From Pseudovibrio sp. JCM 19062 (lineage in GTDB: Bacteria; Pseudomonadota; Alphaproteobacteria; Rhizobiales; Stappiaceae), in NCBI GenBank assembly GCA_001310715.1, contig BAXV01000093.1:1-11630 (forward strand): DNA of 11,630 nucleotides. Direction: 5' to 3'. Under the pieces are notes generated by a model that did no database searches, was not told where the DNA came from, and worked only from the letters and a program-made list of their open reading frames with translations. Positions within the stretch are counted from its first letter, which is position 1, and every line of letters starts with the position of its first letter. Both the position numbers and the translations under genes were made by a program. This document shows, piece after piece, positions 1-9,145 of the stretch.

Positions 1-1
1 C

Positions 2-950
2 GACACCTTTCACAGCAAGGGCCGTGTTCTGTGCGCTGTCGATGGCATCTCCTTTGATGTGCGCGCTGGCGAGGTCCTCGGGCTGGTGGGAGAAAGCGGG
101 TCCGGCAAATCCATCACCCTGCGCTCCATCATCGGCCTTGCCCGTGACTACGGCACGGTGGAAGGAAAGGTCTACTGGAAGGGCGAAGACCTGCTCTCCC
201 GCACTGAGGCGCAGTTGCGCTCCATCCGTGGTAGCCAGATCTCCATGATCTTTCAGGAGCCAATGACCTCCCTCAACCCGCTGCTCACCGTGGGCTTGCA
301 GATTGAGGAGAACCTGAAGGCTCACACCGAGCTGGAACGTGCTGCCCGTAAGGCCCGCGCCATTGAACTGCTGGATATGGTCGGTATTCCAAGTGCCGCT
401 TCACGGCTCAAAGACTTCCCGCACCAGTTCTCCGGCGGTATGCGCCAGCGCGTCATGATCGCCATCGCGCTGGCCTCCAATCCAAAGCTGTTGCTGGCGG
501 ACGAACCCACCACTGCGCTCGACGTGACTATTCAGGACCAGATCCTGCAATTGCTGCTGTCTCTGGCCAAGGACCTCAATATGGCCATTGTACTTGTGAC
601 ACACGATCTGGGCGTCGTCGCGCAAACCTGTGATCGCGTTGCGTGATGTATGCAGGACGGCTGGTGGAAACCGGCTCAGTCCGTGATGTTTTGAAACGAC
701 CGCAACACCCCTATACGCTCGGTCTTTTGAAGTCGGTACCGGAAAACATTCCACCCCGTACACCGCTGTACTCTGTTCCCGGCACACCACCTGCGCTGGA
801 TGCCGTGCACAGGGCTGTGCCTTTGCACCAAGGTGTTTGAAAGCAGAGGACGTGTGCATGAAAACCAAGCCGCCCCTATCGGTTATTGGTGAGGGAATTT
901 CATCTGCTTGCCATTTTCTTGAGGTTGCTCGCGAGGAGGTGCCCGCATGA
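2..950 (+). CDS. dppD: Peptide ABC transporter ATP-binding protein, DppD/OppD-like (5' partial, two frame breaks)
   Basis: One of the two cytoplasmic ATPases that power a dipeptide/oligopeptide importer. The gene enters from the left edge, so its start codon is missing; about 316 residues remain. Seen directly: Walker A GESGSGKS (visible residues 30-37), Q-loop [10 protein letters not shown], signature FSGGMRQRV (about 427-455), Walker [13 protein letters not shown] (about 487-522) and H-loop VTHDLGVV. The frame breaks twice. Near 641-645 one base is missing (DRVA then VMYAGRLVE), and near 807-809 a C is missing (restoring [13 protein letters not shown], the C-terminal cysteine motif of the OppD/DppD group). 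The restored frame stops at 948-950 and shares ATGA with the next gene, implying translational coupling. The family call is firm. Dipeptide versus oligopeptide specificity cannot be told from the ATPase, and the permease genes are not in the window. Confidence 0.9.
934..939 (+). promoter_or_regulatory. Strong Shine-Dalgarno site of the DppF-like gene
   Basis: AGGAGG lies 7 nt before the ATG at 947, inside the 3' end of the preceding ATPase gene. It fixes the DppF start and supports reading the two genes as one transcript. Confidence 0.8.
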
Positions 951-1962
951 CCAATCAGGCTCCGGTTTTGCAAGTTGAAGACCTGCATTTACACTTTCAG
1001 CTCAAAAGAACCCTGTTCGACGCAATTCAACGCAAACCTTTACGCAAAGTCAAAGCGCTCAATGGGGTAAGCCTAGAGGTGAAGCGGGGTGAAACCCTTG
1101 GCATTGTTGGCGAATCTGGCTGCGGAAAGTCCACTTTAGCCCGCTGTCTGGCCCGACTTTACGAGGCTGACAAGGGCACCATCCGTTATGATGGACACGA
1201 GGTTGCGGCCAAAAACGCGGCGGACTTGAGGGAGTATAACCGCAAGGTCCAGATGATGTTTCAGGACCCTACTCCTCGCTCAATCCCCGCATGACAGTGC
1301 GGCAGGTTTTGACTGAGGCGCTGCGTGTTCACAACATGCGGCCACCTGAGCAGATCAACGACCGTATCGCAGAGCTGCTTGATCTGGTGCGCCTGCCACT
1401 GGATGCGGCGGACAAACTGCCCTATGAGTTTTCCGGCGGGCAACGGCAACGTATTGCAATTGCAAGGGCTTTGTCGGTGGAGCCGGAAGTGCTGGTGGCC
1501 GATGAGCTGGTCTCGGCACTGGATGTCTCCGTGCAGGCGCAGGTGGTGAACCTGCTATTGGAGCTTCAGGAAAAGCTGGATCTGACCATCCTGTTCGTAG
1601 CGCATGATCTTAGACTTGTGCGCCATGTATCCCACAGGGTCGCGGTGATTTATCTGGGCTCCATTGTTGAGATCGGCGATTCAGAAGAGCTCTTCAACGC
1701 CCCAAAACACCCCTACTCCAAAGCTTTGCTGGCAGCAGCACCTTCTCTTGATCCTGACAAACGCCATACTCGGCCTTCGATTTCAGGGGAGCTGCCAAGC
1801 CCGCTTAACGTGCCGAATGGCTGTGCGTTCCATGCAAGATGTCCCCATGCCTCGGAGCTTTGCAGGAGCGAGATACCAGAACTGAGGGCAGTAGATGAGT
1901 TGGGTCAGGTGGCCTGTCATCATGCTGAAGCCCTTCTGTCAGCAACCGGCCTCAACAACTAG
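947..1962 (+). CDS. dppF: Peptide ABC transporter ATP-binding protein, DppF/OppF-like (one frame break)
   Basis: Second ATPase of the peptide importer, expected to heterodimerise with the upstream DppD-like protein at the inner membrane. Seen: Walker A GESGCGKST (about 1109-1135), Q-loop FQDPYSSLNPR after correction, signature FSGGQRQRIAIARAL (from about 1429), Walker B region VADELVSALD (about 1489-1524), H-loop VAHDLRLV, and the C-terminal cysteine-rich segment GCAFHARCPHA typical of the oligopeptide-binding C-terminal domain. A T is missing between 1270 and 1271; restoring it joins DPYSSLNP to RMTVRQVL and gives about 338 residues, the normal family length. Leu replaces the common Pro in the DEPxSALD motif. 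The N-terminal half has the KALNGVSLEVKRGE style of DppF. It is followed 11 nt later by an aminopeptidase gene, consistent with peptide use. Confidence 0.92.
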
Positions 1963-1973
1963 CTGAGCGTAAA

Positions 1974-3777
1974 ATGTTGGAAAATCAGAAGTTTGAGACA
2001 ATTACTGATCGCTTGAACCTCATCCGTGATGAGCTGAAGCGCAACGGGCTGGATGCGGTTATCATCTCGCTTTGATGAGCATCAGGGGGAATACTGCGCC
2101 CCGCATGACGAGCGTCTGGCGTGGGCAACCGGCTTCACCGGTTCCGCTGGGTTGGCGATTGTTTCGCAAGATCAAGCGGTTATGTTTGTTGACGGGCGCT
2201 ATACGGTGCAAGTGCGTAATCAATGCAGCAGTGAGGTGTTCTCCTACCAGCATATCTTTGATGAACCTCTGGAAAACTGGATTTCTGCCCATATGAAGGC
2301 GGGTCAGCAAATCGGCGTCGATCCTATGCTTATCCCCTCCCTCTGGTGGGATCGCTTTGCCGATGGTGCGGAAGAAGCAGGCGCTGCGCTCGTGGCAACA
2401 AGCGGCAATGTCATTGATGCAGTCTGGTCCGATCAACCGGACAAACCACTTGCTCCGGTTATGCCCTACTCCGTTGAAAAAGCAGGTAAAACAAGCATGG
2501 AGAAGCGGGCGGAGATCGCCGTGCTTCTCAAAACAGTCGGCGCAAAAATGCTGGTTGAAACCCAGCCAGACAACATTGCATGGCTCTTAAATGTTCGTGG
2601 TGGTGACGTTGAGTTCAACCCGATCCCGCATTCCTTCTTGCTCTTGAAGGATGATGGCTCTTGCAACTGGTTCGTAGATTCACGCAAGCTTTCCAATGAC
2701 TTGAGTGAGTATGAGCTGGAGACTGTTGAAACCGCAGACCCTGCCAGCTTTGTCGGATCATTGGAGAAACTGACGGAATCAGGAACACAGGTTCTGATCG
2801 ATCCTTTATGCTCCCCGGTAGCAACCCGCAGCGCTGTTCAGGCAGCTGGCGGTGTTCCAGTGATGGAGCAAGGTGCGATCACGTTGACCAAGGCGGCGAA
2901 AAATGATCGCGAACTCAAAGGCTTGCGTGATTGTCATGTGCGTGATGGCATCGCGTGGACCGAGTTTGCGGCTTGGTTGAAGCGGGAAGTTCCACAAAGA
3001 GCAAAGGCAGGCAATCCGGTTCGTGAGCTGGAGGCGGAAGAGCGAATCCTGATGGAGCGTCAACGCCAGAAAGACTTTGTATATCCGAGCTTTAGAAGCA
3101 TATCCGCCGCCGCTGGCAATGCTGCCATGTGCCATTATGCGGCAACCGATACCAGCAATGCCGCCATCTTGCCCGAGAATACCTACTTGCTGGATTCCGG
3201 CGGCCAGTATCAAGATGGCACCACAGACGCCACGCGCACCTTTGCGTTTTCGCAGGTGTCACCGGAGTTTAAACGCGCCTACACCGCTGTTTTCAAAGGC
3301 TTTGTTGCGCTTGCATCCCTGCGTTTTCCAAAAGGCACACAAGGTCATCACATCGATGGTTTTGCTCGCAGACCGCTCTGGGATCTGGGGCTCGACTACG
3401 ACCACGGGACCGGCCATGGTATTGGCCACTTCCTCTCGGTTCACGAACAACCACAACGTATCGGCAAACCGCATAATCCGGTAGATCTGGTTGCTGGTAT
3501 GGTGGTGTCTATTGAACCTGGATTTTATCTTGCAGATCAATACGGTATCCGGATTGAGAACCTGTTCGAAATTATCGAGGAAGGCGATGGTTTCCTTGCG
3601 TTCCAAAACCTTACCTACATTCCGATTGAACCCCAGATGCTCGATATGGTTGACCTGACCCGCGCCGAACTCAAATGGCTTGGTGACTATAATACGGATC
3701 TAAAACGAGTGCTCGGTCCGGACCTGAGCCCGGATGCCTATGACTATTTGTTAAGGTGTATCGAGCTACCGGAATAG
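1974..3777 (+). CDS. Long-form Xaa-Pro aminopeptidase (aminopeptidase P, M24B) with one frame break
   Basis: Cytoplasmic dinuclear-metal peptidase that removes N-terminal residues preceding proline. About 601 residues after correction, matching the long three-domain aminopeptidase P family: two creatinase-like N-terminal domains and a C-terminal M24 pita-bread domain. Metal ligands are visible in order: Asp in LLDSGGQY (3193), Asp in GTTDATRT (3226), His in HGTGHGIGH (3415), Glu in SIEPGFY (3514) and Glu in IRIENL (3556). The ATG at 1974 is chosen because it begins MLENQKFETITDRL and leads into GLDAVIIS. The frame then breaks near 2066-2071, and restoring two bases (CG/GC in a CGCG run) gives VIISRFDEHQGEY, a conserved N-terminal segment. 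A GAG at 1965 is the only weak ribosome site. The gene lies 11 nt after dppF, so imported peptides are plausible substrates; proline specificity is inferred from the family. Confidence 0.92.
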
Positions 3778-3792
3778 AGCTGGATAGCAGAC

Positions 3793-3826
3793 AAAAAGCC
3801 CCGCAAAGCGACTGCCTTGCGGGGCT
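3793..3826 (-). terminator. Intrinsic terminator of the - strand operon, between convergent genes
   Basis: A perfect 10-bp inverted repeat, AGCCCCGCAA (3797-3806) and TTGCGGGGCT (3817-3826), flanks a 10-nt loop. Read on the - strand it is followed by a U tract (five A on the + strand at 3793-3797), the classic rho-independent layout, 35 nt after the alcohol dehydrogenase stop. On the + strand it begins 19 nt after the aminopeptidase stop but has no following T run, so it would work less well in that direction. Confidence 0.9.
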
Positions 3827-3861
3827 AACTAACTGTAACTCAATAAAGAACAGTCGGGTTC

Positions 3862-5012
3862 TTACTCTCCGATCGCCTCTTTGAGCAACGCTTTTGCATC
3901 CTCAAGGGTCAGCTCTACCGGATTGCCGCCCGCGCTTGGATCTTTGATTGCTTCTTCTGCCAGAATATCAATCTTATCAGTGTCAACGCCGAGTTTGCTC
4001 AGGTTTGCCGGAACGCCCATATCCGCCCGCATTTTCATAACAAAATCGAAAAAGCCGTCAAAGCCGCCGTCAATTTCAAGATAAGCTGCCAGCCTGTCAA
4101 TGCGTTCTTCAATTGCACTGCGGTTGAACTTGAGCACAGTCGCATGATCACAGCGTTGGTCATGCCGTGGTGGGTGTTGTAAAGCGCACCAATCGGATGA
4201 GACAGCGCGTGAATGGCACCAAGACCCTTTTGGAAGGCAACCGCACCCATTGCCGCCGCGCTCATCATGTGACCACGCGCTTCGATATCCTCTGGATTTT
4301 CAAGGACTTTCGGCAGGTTCTCTTTCACAAGACGCATACCTTCCACCGCCATGCCCTGAGACATTGGATGGTAAAACGGAGAACTGTATGCCTCAAGACA
4401 ATGGGCAAATGCGTCAATGCCTGTACCGACGGTGATCTTCTCGGGCATACCAACAGTCAATTCCGGATCGCAAATCACTACGCTTGGCAGGATCTTCGGA
4501 TGGAAGATGATCTTCTTGACGTGGGTTTCAGAGTTCGTGATGACGCTGGCGCGGCCAACTTCCGAGCCTGTTCCTGCTGTAGTTGGAACCGCGATGATTG
4601 GAAAGATCGCCTCTTCATCCGCACGGGTCCACCAATCGTCGACATCTTCAAAATCCCAGACTGCACGGGTCTGTGTCGCCATGAAAGCGATCAGTTTGCC
4701 TAAATCAAGACCGGAACCACCTCCGAATGCGATCACGCCATCATGATTACCGGCGTTAAACGCAGCAACCCCTGCCTCCAGATTGAGCTCGGTCGGGTTC
4801 GGGTCTACCTCGGCGAAGATGGCGCAACCAAGACCGGCTTTCTCCATGATGTCTATTGTGTCGTTTGTGATTGGAAGGTGCGAGAGACCTCGATCGGTGA
4901 CAAGCAGTGGATTGGTAATACCTGCAGAAGAGCAAGCTTCGGCGAGCTCCTTAATGCGTCCGGCACCAAAACGGATTGAAGTCGGGTAGCTCCAGTTTGC
5001 TGTCAATGTCAT
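3862..5012 (-). CDS. Iron-containing (group III) alcohol dehydrogenase, one frame break
   Basis: NAD(P)-dependent oxidoreductase of the Fe-ADH/glycerol-dehydrogenase-like superfamily, expected to interconvert a primary alcohol and an aldehyde in the cytoplasm. About 383 residues after correction, the usual length. Seen: N-terminal dinucleotide-binding region with VIAFGGGSGLDLGK, PTTAGTGSEV, and the metal-binding set: Asp and His in GIDAFAHCLEAY, then His in GLGAIHALSHP and in YNTHHGMTN. A base is missing near 4141-4143; restoring it gives NAVIMPTVLKFN and recovers the alpha-helical C-terminus ending in LLKEAIGE. The start ATG lies 4 nt after the aldehyde dehydrogenase stop, with an AAGG site at the end of that gene (about 5022-5028), so the two are almost certainly cotranslated. 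Given its neighbours I infer it oxidises a gamma-glutamylated amino alcohol; the sequence alone does not give the substrate. Confidence 0.92.
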
Positions 5013-5016
5013 TTTC

Positions 5017-6397
5017 TTATGCCTTTTTAAGATGATAGGACTTCGGACGAGTCAGGTTCTGATAGCCGATGACGGAAAGAGCGCCACCGCGACCAGTGTC
5101 TTTGCATCCCGTCCAGCACAGAGCCGGATCCAGATAATCAGCCCGGTTCATGAAGACAGTACCGGTCTCAATCTGGGCGCCGATTTTAGCTGCCCGTGCA
5201 GCGTCTTGTGTCCAAAGAGAAGCTGTCAGGCCATAGTGGCTGTCGTTCATCAGGCGGATTGCTTCTTCGTCGCTTTCCACTTTCATGATCCCGACAACAG
5301 GCCCAAAACTCTCTTCGCGCATCACGTCCATATCGTGGTTGACGTCCACGAGGATCTGCGGAGCCAGATAGGCACCGCCGTCATCTTCCGGGAAGAGCCC
5401 CGGATCGATCAAAGGCTTGGCGCCTTTTTCAATCGCATCAGCAACCTGCCCGCGTACTAAATCCGCAAAGCGCACGCTGGCCATCGGGCCGAGGGTTGTT
5501 TCCTTGTCCAGCGGATTGCCGAGTTTGTAAGCAGAAACGATTTCTACGGCTTTCTTCACAAACGCATCATATTTGGAAGAATGCACATAGATGCGTTCGA
5601 TACCGCAACAGCACTGGCCGGAGTTGAACATGGCGCCATCAATCAGGGTCTCGGCTGCCGCCTCAACATCTGCATCATCCGTCACATAGCCGGGGTCTTT
5701 GCCACCAAGCTCAAGGCCGAGACCTGTGAAGGTGCCAGCCGCTGCGATTTCCATGCGCGTCCACCACCTACAGAGCCGGTGAAGTTGACGAAGCCGAAGT
5801 TGCGGCCCGCAATCAGGTGGGAGGTGGTGTCGTGATCAAGAAACAGGTTCTGGAACACTTCTGCCGGAACGCCTGCCTCAGCAAAGGCACTGGCCATGCG
5901 CTCACCTACCAGAAGAGTCTGGGTGGCGTGCTTCAAGATCACCGCGTTGCTGCAATCAGAGCCGGTGCAACGGTGTTGATTGCGGTCATGTAAGGATAGT
6001 TCCATGGCGCAATCACGAGAATAACGCCGTGTGGCTCTTTCTCGATGCGGCGTTCAAAGTTGCCGCTTTCCTCGACAACGATCGGCTTCAGACTTTCTTC
6101 CGCGATCTTAGCCATGTACGACGCGCGCTCGTTAAAGCCACCGAACTCACCGCCATAACGCACCGGACGGCCCATCATTTTTGCAAGTTCTGGAACGATT
6201 TCGTCGTTCTGTTCACCAATCTTTGCAACCCCGGCCATCACCAGTTCGATGCGCTCTTGCACCGGGCGTGCCGCCCATGCTTTCTGCGCAGCCTTGGCTT
6301 TGGCAATAACGGCTTCTGCCTCTTTCTGGGTCGCGACCGGACGTTCTGCAAATACAGAACCATCAACCGGCGAAATACATTTTAGTGTTTTTGTCAT
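5017..6397 (-). CDS. NAD(P)-dependent aldehyde dehydrogenase, two frame breaks
   Basis: Oxidises an aldehyde to a carboxylate. About 460 residues after correction, normal for the ALDH superfamily. Seen: APWNYPYM near residue 130, FTGSVGGGRA (cofactor loop), general-base Glu in LELGGKDP (about residue 230), catalytic Cys in SGQCCCGIER (about 265, a run of three cysteines), and EESFGPVVGIM. Two single-base losses are evident. Near 5950/5951 a G is missing, restoring ALIAGNAVILKHA. Near 5754/5755 one base is missing, restoring GGGRAMEIAAAGT. The start at 6397 (MTKTLKCISPVDGS) is preferred over an upstream ATG at 6457 because the latter lies inside the restored 3' end of the ligase gene. It sits 34 nt after the gamma-glutamyl ligase and 4 nt before the alcohol dehydrogenase, matching ligase-ALDH pairs of polyamine and amino-alcohol catabolism (PuuA/PuuC type). 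Confidence 0.92.
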
Positions 6398-6431
6398 GGT
6401 CAACTCATCATTCACAGCGGGGCTGTTCACA

Positions 6432-7829
6432 TCAGGCTCGTTCAAAACCGCGTGCAACTTCCCAATCGGTTACACGGCGGTCGTATTCATCCTGCTCGAT
6501 TTGGCGGAGTGTGCGTAGTGATCAATCACATCCTCTCCAAAGGCAGTCCGAAGCATTTCACAGGACTTCATCTGGGCCGCAGCATCGCGCAGGGTCTTGG
6601 GAATTTCGCGAACCCCCTCACCGCCGTAGGCGTCGCCTCTGAACTCGGGCTCCAGCTCCAGCTCATTCTCGACACCATCGATACCAGCTGCCAGAAGGGC
6701 GGCCATGGCCAGATACGGGTTCAGGTCTGCACCGCCAACGCGGCACTCAACGCGCACAGCCTTGGTGCCGTCTCCGCATACGCGATAGCCAGCGGTGCGG
6801 TTGTCGAGGCTCCAGATGGCTTTGGTTGGCGCAAATGTGCCAGCAGCAAAGCGTTTATAGGAATTGATGTTTGGCGCAAGGAAATAGGTGATTGCGCTGG
6901 CGTGCTTCAAAAGACCAGCCATATAATGACGCATCATCTTGGACATGCCGTATTCGGCGGACGGGTCATAAAACAGTGACTCGCCATCCTTGCTCCACAG
7001 TGACTGGTGCACATGTGAGGAACTGCCGGACGCTTTGTCATTCCACTTAGCCATAAAGCTCACGCTCTGGTCATTTTGCCATGCGATCTCTTTACACCCG
7101 TTTTTTTATGATGGAATGACGGTCGGCCATGGTCAGTGCGTCTGAATAGCGCACATTAATTTCTTCCTGCCCGGCATCAGCCTCGCCCTTGGAACACTCA
7201 ACCGGAATGTCAGCACCGTTCAGACCGTTTCGGATTGCGCGCATCACGTTCTCTTCCTTGGTGGTCTGGAAGATGTGATAGTCCTCGTTATAAGCCGAAA
7301 TTGGGGAGACGCCGCGGTACCCCTTACTATGCGCTTCGTCGTAGCTTTCTTTAAAGAGGAAGAACTCCAGCTCGGTGGCCATGTTCGCGGTCAGGCCCAT
7401 ATTTGCCAGACGGTCGATTTGCTTTTTCAAAATCGCGCGCGGCGAGTGTGGAATCTCTTTGTGGGTGTGGTGGTCCAGCACGTCGCACAGAACCAGTGCA
7501 GTGCCTTCCAGCCATGGAATAACGCGCAAGGTGTCAAGGTCCGGCTTCATAACGTAATCGCCGTAACCTGCCTCCCAGCTTGTTGCCTTGTAGCCATCCG
7601 GAGTAGCCATCTCCATATCGGTCGCAAGCAGGTAGTTGCAGCTGTGGGTCTCTTCCCAAGCGCTGTTCACGAAGAACTCTGCCTGAAAACGCTTACCCAT
7701 CAGACGGCCCTGCATGTCCACTTGGGCAACAACCACGGTGTCAATCTCACCGGTATCGACCAACTCACGAAGCTCGTCGAGGGTCAGTTTTCCGGTTCTA
7801 CGTGTCTTTTTCGTTTCTTCTCGCAACAT
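6432..7829 (-). CDS. Glutamine-synthetase-family gamma-glutamyl-amine ligase (PuuA/IpuC-like), two frame breaks
   Basis: ATP-dependent ligase of the GS superfamily that probably joins the gamma-carboxyl of glutamate to an amine other than ammonia. About 465 residues after correction. Seen: N-terminal beta-grasp segment (VVVAQVDMQGRLMGKRF), metal-site Glu in ATELEFFLF, Glu in GEADAGQEEIN, His in GSSSHVHQSLW, and the glutamate/ATP-binding NRTAGYRVCG and RVECRVGGADLNPYLAMAALL. One extra A in the A7 run (+ strand T7 at 7101-7107) breaks the frame; removing it gives HSIIKNGCKEIAWQND. A missing A near 6500-6502 truncates the tail; restoring it gives AKIEQDEYDRRVTDWEV and a stop at 6432-6434. The start at 7829 has GGGGAA (7835-7840) 5 nt upstream and an in-frame stop further up. 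Housekeeping GlnA is unlikely because of the catabolic neighbours and the length. The amine substrate is unknown. Confidence 0.88.
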
Positions 7830-7912
7830 ACCTGTTCCCCGAGGACCCTGTTAAAGCGGCGGATGCCCTGCCTCTCCTGCGCAGCACCACCGATATTGCC
7901 TAGTGACTGTAT

Positions 7913-7937
7913 GGTCAGCCCGGAATCCGGGCCGACC
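7913..7937 (-). promoter_or_regulatory. Strong intercistronic hairpin between dctP and the ligase gene
   Basis: In the 124-nt spacer (7830-7953) GGTC-A-GCCCGG (7913-7923) pairs with CCGGGC-C-GACC (7927-7937) around a 3-nt loop. On the - strand transcript the one A/C mismatch becomes a G-U pair, giving an 11-bp stem, so it is slightly better in the operon's direction. No U tract follows, so it is not a textbook terminator. An mRNA-stabilising or attenuating element that uncouples transporter and enzyme expression is plausible. I see no convincing promoter in the remainder of the spacer. Confidence 0.5.
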
Positions 7938-7953
7938 GTTCTTGAGAACCAGT

Positions 7954-9007
7954 TTAACCGTACCGGTAAGGACGTCCAGCCTTTGTCATTGCTGCATTGT
8001 ATTCCTTAAGGATTTTTACAACGCGGGCATTTCTGTCGGATTTTGCTGCAATTTCATCCCAGAATTTGTGCGCTTCTGCTTCCACAGTTGCCCACTCTTC
8101 ATCAGGAATGGTGGTCAGCTCCATCTTCTCACCCTGCGTGCGCAGCTTTGCTTCACCGGCCCAGTACCAGTGCTGACGATAGTAGTGCGAGGAGTCCATA
8201 CACAGGTTGAAGAGTGTCTTCAGGTGCTCTGGCAACTCATCCCAGCGCTCGGAGTTGGCGAAGTAAGAGCCAGCCCATGCACCGGAAATGTTGTTGGTGA
8301 GGAAGTAGTTGGTCACATCTGCCAGCCTACGGTGTAATCCTCGGTGATACCGGACCACGCAATACCGTCCAGTTCGCCAGTCTGCATCGCAACTTCAATG
8401 TCTTCCCACGGCAGGGTGACCGGAACAACGCCGAAGCGTGTCAGGAATTTACCAGCGGTCGGGAAGGTAAAGACGCGCTTGCCTTTCAGGTCAGCAAGGC
8501 TGCGGATCGGGTCTTTTGTCGCAAAGTGACATGGGTCCCATGCACCGGCAGAAAGCCATTTTACGCCTTCCACTTCGTCATAAGCTTCTTCCCAGATTTC
8601 TTTCAGACCCCAGTGGTTGAACAGGGCCGGAACGTCGAGGCTGTAACGGGAAGCGAATGGGAAGTAGCCGCCGAAAACTGAAACGTCGACTGGTGCCGCA
8701 ATGGAGTCATCATCGGATTGCACGGCATCAATTGTACCGCGCTGCATGGCACGGAACAGTTCACCGGTTGGAACCAGCTGGTCCGCATAATAAAGCTCGA
8801 TCTCCATCTCGCCGTTTGCCGCCTTGTTGAAGCGTCGATCGATGGCTTGATCACATGCTGTGCAAGCGAGGCACCGGCGTAGGTCTGCAAGCGCCATTTG
8901 ATTGGACGGCCTGCAGCATGCACAGCTGGAGCTGCAAGAGTGGATGCCCCAGCAGCTGCAACGGTTGTCAAACCGGCTTTCTTAAGAAAATCACGTCTAT
9001 TCGTCAT
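7954..9007 (-). CDS. dctP: TRAP transporter solute-binding protein DctP, Tat-exported, two frame breaks
   Basis: Periplasmic receptor that delivers ligand to the DctQM permease. About 351 residues after correction, normal for the family. It opens with a twin-arginine signal, MTNRRDFLKK, a hydrophobic Ala/Gly stretch and a likely cleavage site after PAVHA, so export folded through Tat is expected. The start at 9007 has AAGGGGA (9016-9022) 8 nt upstream. A T is missing near 8830-8831 (restoring PSIDAFNKAANGEMEIELY) and a G near 8322-8323 (restoring YTVGWADVTNYFL). Body motifs include VPTGELFRAMQRGTIDAVQ, SLADLKGKRVFTF and AMQTGELDGIAW. The Arg that clamps a carboxylate in SiaP-type DctPs (LKGLKLR) aligns with Phe here, so the ligand may not be an ordinary carboxylate. 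The gene follows dctQM instead of preceding it. Confidence 0.9.
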
Positions 9008-9145
9008 ACTCAATTTCCCCTTGGAATATGAATTTTGAGCCCTCAACACCGGTGGATTTGTTATTGTGAGGGGTGTGATTTTTATCTGACTCCATCCGGA
9101 ATTTATAAATTACTTCAATGGGTACGCTGGCAAGATCGGTTCTCG
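9008..9145 (-). promoter_or_regulatory. 138-nt AT-rich gap before dctP with a 12-bp palindrome; possible promoter/operator
   Basis: This is the longest gap in the - strand block. It holds a perfect palindrome AATTTATAAATT at 9100-9111 and the dctP ribosome site at 9016-9022. On the - strand a loose match TTGCCA, 18 nt, TTTATA could be a promoter whose -10 box lies in the palindrome, which would place an operator on it. A dctM-proximal inverted repeat (9122-9131 with 9145-9154) pairs fully only in + strand RNA through two G-U pairs. No coding sequence is apparent. Promoter assignment is weak. Confidence 0.3.

Noticed and set aside
401..988. 195-codon open frame on the - strand
   Set aside because: It is antisense to the peptide-transporter ATPase, whose Walker B and signature motifs are on the + strand.
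1504..1524. Loss of Pro in the Walker B-adjacent DEPxSALD motif of the DppF-like protein
   Set aside because: The catalytic Asp and Glu are kept and substitutions at this Pro occur in peptide-transporter ATPases, so it is not evidence of inactivity.
4167..4703. 178-codon open frame on the + strand
   Set aside because: It is antisense to the Fe-type alcohol dehydrogenase metal-binding region, and its translation is His/Arg/Cys-rich shadow sequence without a domain.
6395..6457. Earlier aldehyde dehydrogenase start at 6457
   Set aside because: After repairing the ligase frame its stop falls at 6432-6434, so 6457 lies inside the ligase C-terminus. The start at 6397 matches the usual family N-terminus.
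7095..7112. Programmed -1 frameshift at the A7 run of the ligase gene
   Set aside because: The downstream frame needs a +1 shift, so a -1 slippery heptamer would not reach it. One surplus A from homopolymer miscounting explains it.
7830..7953. Small gene in the dctP-ligase spacer
   Set aside because: I found no start codon with a ribosome site and no family-like sequence; the hairpin is the only clear structure.
7275..8009. 244-codon open frame on the + strand
   Set aside because: It lies opposite the gamma-glutamyl ligase and the end of dctP, whose conserved motifs are on the - strand. Its translation shows no recognisable domain.
9008..9049. Earlier dctP start at 9049
   Set aside because: The ATG at 9007 has an AAGGGGA site and directly begins the twin-arginine signal. 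The longer form would push that signal inward.
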